From Aquirufa lenticrescens (GTDB taxonomy: Bacteria > Bacteroidota > Bacteroidia > Cytophagales > Spirosomataceae), in assembly GCF_019916085.1 (NCBI RefSeq), contig NZ_CP049834.1:2184501-2248500 (forward strand): 64,000 bases of DNA. Direction: 5' to 3'. Under the pieces are notes generated by a model that saw nothing but the letters and a program-made list of their open reading frames with translations, had not been told where the DNA came from and did not search any database. The translations under genes and the position numbers were made by a program. Shown here in pieces: positions 58,324 to 64,000 of the stretch; position 1 is the first letter of the stretch, and the number at the start of each line of letters is the position of its first letter.

Positions 58324-58434
58324 ACCCTATTTTTGTTTGATTCTGCAATTTACGAACATAAATTTGAATAGTATATAATTTATATGGACTAACGGAAAAA
58401 ATTTCGACCTTTGTGGGGTAAAATCTATACAATT

Positions 58435-59430
58435 ATGCCAAAGGCTTCCTTTTTACAGCTTATTTCTTTTCTAAAAGCTTTTTTTTCTGATGAATCGAAT
58501 CGAGAAAAAATAGAACTATTTATAGATAGATCTGTAAATGAGAATCCTTGGTTTTCGGAAACCTTGGTTCGCCACGCGATGCAGGCGATTGAAGAGCAAT
58601 TCTTTTCGGTGCAAGCTTGGGAAGATTTTTACGCAAAACACCCTATTCAAGCCGCAAAGCCTAAGAATGTAGGAATTGTTTTGGCGGGTAATTTACCTGC
58701 AGTGGGTTTGCACGATGTTTTAATGGTTTTAGCTTCAGGACATCAAGCCTCTTTGAAATTGAGTTCACAAGACAAGGCCTTGATGCAACTCTATGTGCTG
58801 GCGATGCAGTCATTTGAAGCAGCGGTACCTGTCGGTATCATTGAACGTTTACAAGGAATGGATGCTGTAATTGCGACTGGAAGTGATTTCTCTGGAGGTT
58901 ATTTTGCGCATTATTTCTCCACGATCCCACACATTATTCGGAAGAACCGCAGCTCTTTAGCCGTTTTAAAGGGTAATGAGACGCAGGAAGATTTCAAAGG
59001 TTTGGCCCAAGACATTTTTACCTATTATGGTTTAGGCTGCAGAAACGTTTCTACGATTGCGGTTCCAGTGTCTTATGATTTAACTCCTTTATTCGATGAA
59101 TTAACCAAGGAGACATGGGTATTAGATCATTCGAAGTACTCCAATAACTTTCAATACCACCGGACTTTGTTCTTGTTAAACCAGATTCCTCATTTTGATT
59201 TAGGAAATCTATTAGTGACGGAGAATGATGATTTAGTTTCCCCCGTGGGCGTTTTATATGTACATCGTTATGCTGACGATGCTTCTTTGCAAGCCTGGAT
59301 TCAGGAGCGTGAGGAGAAAATTCAGTGTAAGGTAGGTTTGGAGATTGGTTTTGGCCAAAGTCAATATCCAGCCCTCGATGATTTCGCTGATGGAATTGAT
59401 ACTTATGACTTTTTGATTAACCTTTCATAG
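58435..59430 (+). CDS. LuxC-like acyl-CoA reductase
   Basis: 331 aa from ATG 58435; the longer frame from TTG 58411 is rejected. The aldehyde-dehydrogenase-like fold has NVGIVLAGNLPAVGLHDVLMVLASGHQASLKLSSQ and FTYYGLGCRNVSTIAVP with the likely catalytic Cys in GLGCRNVS. It belongs to the LuxC/acyl-CoA reductase family, which reduces acyl-CoA to aldehyde with NADPH. The physiological role in Bacteroidota is not established. The last 28 bases overlap the convergent PAP2 gene. Confidence 0.85.
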   Translation: MPKASFLQLISFLKAFFSDESNREKIELFIDRSVNENPWFSETLVRHAMQAIEEQFFSVQAWEDFYAKHPIQAAKPKNVGIVLAGNLPAVGLHDVLMVLASGHQASLKLSSQDKALMQLYVLAMQSFEAAVPVGIIERLQGMDAVIATGSDFSGGYFAHYFSTIPHIIRKNRSSLAVLKGNETQEDFKGLAQDIFTYYGLGCRNVSTIAVPVSYDLTPLFDELTKETWVLDHSKYSNNFQYHRTLFLLNQIPHFDLGNLLVTENDDLVSPVGVLYVHRYADDASLQAWIQEREEKIQCKVGLEIGFGQSQYPALDDFADGIDTYDFLINLS

Positions 59431-59948
59431 GCTTTAAATAGCCCCCACGCCCCTATTCCTCCTACTAAAGCTCCCACGATTACATCGAGCGGATAATGTG
59501 CGCCTAAATAGATTCTGCTGTAAGATATAATCGATGCCCACAGAACCAGGGCTACGCCAGCGAACTTATTCTTGGTCAATAAATAAAAGCCGACAGCAAT
59601 TGCGAAGGAGTTGGCAGCATGCGAAGAACAAAAACCAAATTGTCCACCACAGCCTGCCGGTAAATGAATCCACGATTGAAATTCGTCGACATGGCAAGGT
59701 CTTAGGCGTTTAAATAGAGGTTTTAAAAGACTGGAGCTGAATTGGTCAGCTACTGAAACACTTGCTACTAAATAGAGTACGGATTTCCAGCATTCCGATT
59801 TATACTGCTTATATAAAAAGTAAATGAGTAGTCCATATAGCGGAATCCACGTCAATTTACCTGAAATGATTTCCATCGGTCCATCTAACCAAGGCTGGTG
59901 AGCCTCGTTAATCAACCGAAATAAATGGTCATCCCAGGTAGGAAACAT
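59403..59948 (-). CDS. PAP2-family membrane phosphatase
   Basis: 181 aa with about five membrane helices. The three motifs of the acid phosphatase family are present: KPLFKRLRP (motif 1, KxxxxxxRP), CSSHAANS (motif 2, the PSGH equivalent with Cys and Ser), and SRIYLGAHYPLDVI (motif 3). It probably dephosphorylates undecaprenyl pyrophosphate or a lipid phosphate. TrpS lies 3 bases upstream, so they may be co-transcribed. The 3' end overlaps the acyl-CoA reductase gene by 28 bases. Confidence 0.9.
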   Translation of the reverse strand: MFPTWDDHLFRLINEAHQPWLDGPMEIISGKLTWIPLYGLLIYFLYKQYKSECWKSVLYLVASVSVADQFSSSLLKPLFKRLRPCHVDEFQSWIHLPAGCGGQFGFCSSHAANSFAIAVGFYLLTKNKFAGVALVLWASIISYSRIYLGAHYPLDVIVGALVGGIGAWGLFKAYERLIKKS

Positions 59949-59951
59949 GGC

Positions 59952-60923
59952 TTAGAATTTAAATTCAGCACGAATTCGAGCAATAGTAGCTTCAGCGATG
60001 GGTTTTACTTTCTTTTCGCCGATAGCTAATTTCTCTTCGATAATTTCCGGATGTGCGATGAAATAGTCGAATTTCTCTCTTGCCTCTTTGAAATAACCTA
60101 ACATCAATTCGTGCAAGGCCTGTTTCGCATGTCCGTATCCATAACCGCCCGCTTCATAATTAGCGCGCATTTCTGCCACTTGCGCTGGGGAAGCCATTAA
60201 TTGGTAAAGTTTGAAGGTAATATCGTTATCCGGATTTTTAGGTTCTTCTAATGGAGTGGTGTCTGTGACGATCTTTTTGATTTGCTTCAATAAATCCTTT
60301 TCAGGAAGGAAGATATCAATGTAATTGTTTAGAGACTTGCTCATTTTAGCTCCATCTAAACCTGGAATAGTCATCACATCCTCGTTGATGCGCGCTTCTG
60401 GTAACACGAAAATATCTTTGTTATATCGCTTATTCACGGAATTAGCGATATCGCGGGTCATTTCGATGTGCTGTCTTTGGTCCTTACCTACTGGTATAAT
60501 TTGCGCATCATATAAAACGATATCAGCCGCTTGTAAAACGGGATAAGTAAATAAACCGGCATTCACATCCGATAACTTATCCGATTTATCTTTAAAGCTG
60601 TGTGCATTTGCCAGCATGGGAAACGGCGTAAAGCAGTTTAAATACCACATTAATTCGGTGTGGTAAGAGGCTAATTTTGACTGGCGGTAGAAGTAATTTT
60701 TCTCTGTATCAAAGCCAAAAGCCAGCCAAGCAGCTGCAATAGACAAGGTATTACTGCGAATACTTTCGCCATCCTTTAAGGAAGTAAGTGTGTGTAAGTC
60801 TGCAATAAATAAAAAGGATTCATTACCAGGTTGCTTCGAAAGTTCAACCGCTGGCATAATTGCACCTAAAATATTACCCAAATGGGGCTTTCCTGAGGCC
60901 TGAATGCCCGTTAAGATCCGCAT
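59952..60923 (-). CDS. trpS: Tryptophanyl-tRNA synthetase
   Basis: 323 aa from ATG 60923 (MRILTGIQASGKPHLGNILGA). The class I HIGH-like motif is PHLGN, and the KMSKS motif is GAKMSKSLNNYI. VGKDQRQHIEMTRDIA and LSDVNAGLFTYPVLQAADIVLY are typical TrpS parts. It is a single-copy essential enzyme. It is divergent from the DUF2461 gene. Confidence 0.95.
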   Translation of the reverse strand: MRILTGIQASGKPHLGNILGAIMPAVELSKQPGNESFLFIADLHTLTSLKDGESIRSNTLSIAAAWLAFGFDTEKNYFYRQSKLASYHTELMWYLNCFTPFPMLANAHSFKDKSDKLSDVNAGLFTYPVLQAADIVLYDAQIIPVGKDQRQHIEMTRDIANSVNKRYNKDIFVLPEARINEDVMTIPGLDGAKMSKSLNNYIDIFLPEKDLLKQIKKIVTDTTPLEEPKNPDNDITFKLYQLMASPAQVAEMRANYEAGGYGYGHAKQALHELMLGYFKEAREKFDYFIAHPEIIEEKLAIGEKKVKPIAEATIARIRAEFKF

Positions 60924-60980
60924 AGCTTTTCTAAATAATTTATGCAAAAATCAGGAAAATAGACCATAACTCCAAGTGAT

Positions 60981-61008
60981 TTGTGCTTGGGCATTCGAGC
61001 TAAATTTG
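60981..61008 (+). promoter_or_regulatory. Promoter of the DUF2461 gene (TTG-N17-TAAATTTG)
   Basis: TTG 60981-60983, a 17-base spacer and TAAATTTG 61001-61008. A transcript would begin near 61013 and may extend into dnaE, 6 bases after the DUF2461 stop. Confidence 0.6.
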
Positions 61009-61042
61009 CTAAATTCGTTTTTACAAATTCACCCCTTATTTG

Positions 61043-61726
61043 ATGTCTCTCTCTCCTAGCCTATTGGCCTTTTTGCGTGACCTCCGTGTAAACAACACGC
61101 GTGAATGGTTTGCGGAAAACAAAGCCGTATATGAGCTAGAGAAAAAAGGATTTGACGCCTGGACGACTGAGTTGATTTCGGAGTTTGCCGATTTTGAAAA
61201 CATGGATGGGGTTTTGTTAAAGCATTGCTCTTACCGAATTTACCGAGATGTGCGCTTTTCTAAAAATAAGGAACCGTATAAGACGTGGTTTTCGGCTAGT
61301 TTTTCGGAAGGCGGTCGTAAATCTGGTTTGATGGACTATTATCTACACATTGAGCCTAATGGCGCCTCTTTTCTAGGTGGTGGTATGTATTCGCCTACAC
61401 CAGAACAGTTAGCCGCATTTCGACAAGAAGTAGATTACAATGCGGATGGATTACGTAAGATTATACGGGATCCGAAGTTTACAGCCGTTTTTGGGGAGGA
61501 AGTGGGAGAAAGTCTGGTTCGAATTCCAAAGGGATTTGAGGCGGAACATCCAGACGCCGAATTGCTGAAAAAGAAGCAATTATTTTTCTGGAAGAAATAC
61601 ACGGACAAAGAACTTTGTTCTCCTGATTTTACTAAGCAATTGATTGCGGATGCCAAAGTATTGAAGCCCTTTTTGGACTTCTTGAATGCCGTATTTTTTG
61701 AAAAAGAACCTTTTATAAAAGAATAA
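61043..61726 (+). CDS. DUF2461 domain protein
   Basis: 227 aa from ATG 61043 (an in-frame TTG just before is ignored). The family pattern is clear: LAFLRDLRVNNTREWFAENKAVYELEKKGF, YRIYRDVRFSKNKEPYKTWFSASF and YYLHIEPNGASFLGGGMYSPTPEQL. DUF2461 (TIGR02453) proteins are common in Bacteroidota; the function is unknown. It is 6 bases before dnaE, so the two are probably co-transcribed. Confidence 0.9.
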   Translation: MSLSPSLLAFLRDLRVNNTREWFAENKAVYELEKKGFDAWTTELISEFADFENMDGVLLKHCSYRIYRDVRFSKNKEPYKTWFSASFSEGGRKSGLMDYYLHIEPNGASFLGGGMYSPTPEQLAAFRQEVDYNADGLRKIIRDPKFTAVFGEEVGESLVRIPKGFEAEHPDAELLKKKQLFFWKKYTDKELCSPDFTKQLIADAKVLKPFLDFLNAVFFEKEPFIKE

Positions 61727-61732
61727 TCCTCT

Positions 61733-64000
61733 ATGCAATTTTCGCATTTGCACAACCATTCCCAGTTTTCCCTATTAGATGGTGCGTCTAAGATTTCGTC
61801 TATGTTCAAAAAGGCGAAGGAAGATAATATGCCAGCGGTAGCGATTACGGATCACGGAAATATGTTTGGGGTTTTTCAATTTGTAGCCGAAGCGGGAAAG
61901 CAAGGGGTGAAACCGATTGTAGGTTGTGAGTTTTATCTTGTGAATGATCGCCACAAACAGGTATTTACGAAAGAGTTAAAGGATAAGCGTTACCACCAAT
62001 TATTCTTAGCGAAAAACCCGGAGGGCTATCAGAATTTGGTCAAATTATGTTCTCTCGGCTTCATGGAGGGGATGTATTCCAAATACCCTCGGATTGATAA
62101 GGAGCTCGTTTTAAAATACCACAAAGGTTTAATTGCCACAACCTGTTGTTTAGGGGCTTCTGTGCCTCAGGCCATTTTACGAGATGGTGAGGAAGCAGCG
62201 GAGAAGGAATTTAAGTGGTGGTTGGATTTGTTTGGCGAAGATTATTATATCGAGGTACAAAACCACTTTATTCCAGAGCAGCAGACGGTGAATGAAGTCC
62301 TATTGCGTTTTGCGAAGAAGTATAATGTGAAGGTGATTGCGTCGAATGATAGCCATTATTTGGACCAAAAAGATGCAAACGCTCACGATATTTTATTATG
62401 TATTAATACCGGCGAAAAGCAGTCCACTCCTACTTACAAGGATATAGAAGGCGATTTCGATATGAAGGGAAAGCGTTTTGCTTTCTATAATGATCAATTT
62501 TATTTCAAGACGACCGAGGAGATGACCAAATTATGGTCGCATGTCCCCGAAGCAATCGACAATACAAATGAGATCGTGGGTAAAGTGGAAACACTGAAGC
62601 TCACCAAAGATGTGATGTTGCCTAATTTTCAAATCCCATCCACTTTCTTAAGTCAGGATGATTACTTGGAGCACATTACGATGGAGGGCGCGAAAAAGCG
62701 CTACGTTGATATTGACCAGGTGGTGGAAGAACGTTTGCGTTTTGAGTTGCATACGATTCGGACAATGGGTTTTGCAGGTTATTTTTTAATCGTAGCCGAT
62801 TTTATTAGTGCTGGACGTGATTTAGGCGTTTATGTGGGCCCAGGTCGTGGATCCGCGGCGGGTTCAGTAGTGGCTTATTGTTTGGGAATTACAAACATTG
62901 ACCCCATAAAGTATAATCTCCTTTTTGAGCGTTTCTTGAATCCAGATCGGAAGTCCTTACCCGATATTGATACGGACTTTGATGATGAAGGCCGCCAAAA
63001 AGTGATCGACTACGTCGTAGATAAATATGGTAAAAACCAAGTAGCGCACATCGCGACCTATGGTACGATGGCAGCGAAAATGTCCATTAAAGACGTTTCT
63101 CGCGTTCTAGACCTACCCTTGCAGGAATCCAATGCCTTAGCGAAACTGGTTCCAGAGAAACCGAAAATTACATTGGACCGTATTTTCAATGCGGCTTTGA
63201 CCGGAGATAAGAGTTTAGCAGACAAGGAGGGACTTAATCCAGAGGAATTAGAGCAAGTAAAGGAATTGCGTCGCATCAAAGAATCCGGTGGATTGCCGGC
63301 GACCGTTATAGAGAATGCGTTGATTTTAGAGGGTTCCGTTCGGGGAACGGGTATTCACGCGGCGGGGATCATCATTGCACCTTCTGATTTAACGGATATT
63401 TTGCCGGTAGCTACTTCGAAAGATGTGAGTCTATTGATTACGCAATACGACGGTTCGGTGATTGAAAATGCGGGTGTAATTAAGATGGACTTTTTGGGCT
63501 TAAAAACCCTCTCTATCTTGAAAGAGGCCGTTCGCCTGATTAAGCAGAACCACAACGAGACGATCATCTTGGATGATCTTCCTTTGGATGATAAAACAAC
63601 CTACGAATTATACCAAAGAGCTGAAACGAACGGTACCTTTCAATTTGAATCCCCTGGGATGCAGAAACACTTGCGTGATCTGAAGCCCGATCAATTCTCG
63701 GATTTGATTGCGATGAATGCCTTGTTCCGTCCAGGTCCGATGGTCTATATTCCGAATTACATTGCCCGAAAACACGGTCGCGAGAAGATTGAATACGATT
63801 TACCAGAAATGGAAGAGTATTTGAGCGATACCTATGGAATTACGGTGTACCAAGAGCAGGTAATGCTTCTCTCTCAGAAGCTGGCGAATTTCACGAAAGG
63901 TGACGCCGACGTACTTCGCAAGGCGATGGGTAAAAAAGACAAGGCCACCATCGATAAGATGAAGGGTAAGTTTATGGAAGGTGGTGCGGCGAATAATCAC
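61733..64000 (+). CDS. dnaE: DNA polymerase III alpha subunit DnaE (N-terminal 756 codons; runs off right edge)
   Basis: An open frame from ATG 61733 to the window end with no stop. The PHP domain (1-280) starts FSHLHNHSQFSLLDGASK and holds AITDHGNMFG. The polymerase core has LIVADFISAGRDLGVYVGPGRGSAAGSVVAY, the catalytic-aspartate motif PDIDTDFDDEGRQKVIDYV (about 405-423) and HIATYGTMAAKM. Further on are GTGIHAAGIIIAP, KMDFLGLKTLSIL and TFQFESPGMQKHLRDLKP. It is the main replicative polymerase. The remaining C-terminal region lies beyond the window. Confidence 0.97.
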   Translation, partial: MQFSHLHNHSQFSLLDGASKISSMFKKAKEDNMPAVAITDHGNMFGVFQFVAEAGKQGVKPIVGCEFYLVNDRHKQVFTKELKDKRYHQLFLAKNPEGYQNLVKLCSLGFMEGMYSKYPRIDKELVLKYHKGLIATTCCLGASVPQAILRDGEEAAEKEFKWWLDLFGEDYYIEVQNHFIPEQQTVNEVLLRFAKKYNVKVIASNDSHYLDQKDANAHDILLCINTGEKQSTPTYKDIEGDFDMKGKRFAFYNDQFYFKTTEEMTKLWSHVPEAIDNTNEIVGKVETLKLTKDVMLPNFQIPSTFLSQDDYLEHITMEGAKKRYVDIDQVVEERLRFELHTIRTMGFAGYFLIVADFISAGRDLGVYVGPGRGSAAGSVVAYCLGITNIDPIKYNLLFERFLNPDRKSLPDIDTDFDDEGRQKVIDYVVDKYGKNQVAHIATYGTMAAKMSIKDVSRVLDLPLQESNALAKLVPEKPKITLDRIFNAALTGDKSLADKEGLNPEELEQVKELRRIKESGGLPATVIENALILEGSVRGTGIHAAGIIIAPSDLTDILPVATSKDVSLLITQYDGSVIENAGVIKMDFLGLKTLSILKEAVRLIKQNHNETIILDDLPLDDKTTYELYQRAETNGTFQFESPGMQKHLRDLKPDQFSDLIAMNALFRPGPMVYIPNYIARKHGREKIEYDLPEMEEYLSDTYGITVYQEQVMLLSQKLANFTKGDADVLRKAMGKKDKATIDKMKGKFMEGGAANNH

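Overview
The window is a stretch of chromosome from a member of the Bacteroidota, most likely a Cytophagia-type aerobic heterotroph of the freshwater Aquirufa/Flectobacillus kind (the genus is an inference). The evidence is AT-rich DNA, promoters of the form TAnnTTTG in place of the E. coli -10 box, a gliding-motility protein (GldC), a type III glutamine synthetase, a fused CcoN-CcoO cbb3 oxidase, a TonB receptor beside a lipoprotein dehydrogenase, and a long-form IspG. I see no phage, insertion sequence, CRISPR array or rRNA. The one RNA gene is a tRNA-Leu(GAG).

Layout. 1-4368: the DabA/DabB-type inorganic carbon transporter (dabB runs off the left edge), preceded by a small secreted protein. 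4385-12363: a large lipoprotein dehydrogenase/HEAT/cytochrome c protein, a TonB-dependent receptor, and a divergent penicillin-acylase-type hydrolase. 12396-23602: a respiratory island. A soluble PAS histidine kinase and a receiver-CRP fusion regulator face a complete cbb3 oxidase cluster (ccoI-ccoS-ccoNO-ccoQ-ccoP-DUF2892-terminator-ccoG-ccoH-TauE/SafE), with a lone cNMP-binding protein divergent from ccoI. 23663-38992: housekeeping genes (two SDRs, RlmD, DnaB, PhoH, a DUF3127 OB-fold-like protein, tRNA-Leu, TrhO, a serine hydrolase, SurE, NUDIX, a cation diffusion facilitator, FolE, QueD). 39073-49964: a GH109-like exported oxidoreductase-fold protein with a sugar transporter, IspG, a thioredoxin-fold protein, GldC, CinA, a 2-oxoacid dehydrogenase E2, a desaturase and RsmE. 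49971-57550: a nitrogen-assimilation block with divergent GSIII and GSII, MtaB, and a porin-Amt operon. 57976-64000: ferredoxin, a LuxC-like acyl-CoA reductase, PAP2 phosphatase, TrpS, a DUF2461 protein and the first 756 codons of DnaE.

How the genes work together. The respiratory island looks self-contained: copper supply (CcoI, TauE/SafE), assembly (CcoS, CcoG, CcoH), the enzyme (CcoNO, CcoQ, CcoP) and probable redox or oxygen control (kinase plus REC-CRP regulator). A terminator hairpin just before ccoG probably lowers expression of the assembly genes relative to the enzyme. The nitrogen block couples ammonium uptake (porin, Amt) to two unrelated glutamine synthetases.

The most unusual signal is not a gene. 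Four gene-end junctions carry degenerate short-word repeats that start at or next to stop codons. At three of them the repeats are inverted around a rho-independent terminator, so the 3' ends could fold into long stems. In the ferredoxin 3' UTR, four of the five mismatches between the arms become G-U pairs in the transcribed strand. The window also has six convergent gene pairs whose coding ends overlap, and two genes whose promoter lies so close to the ATG that the mRNA is probably leaderless.
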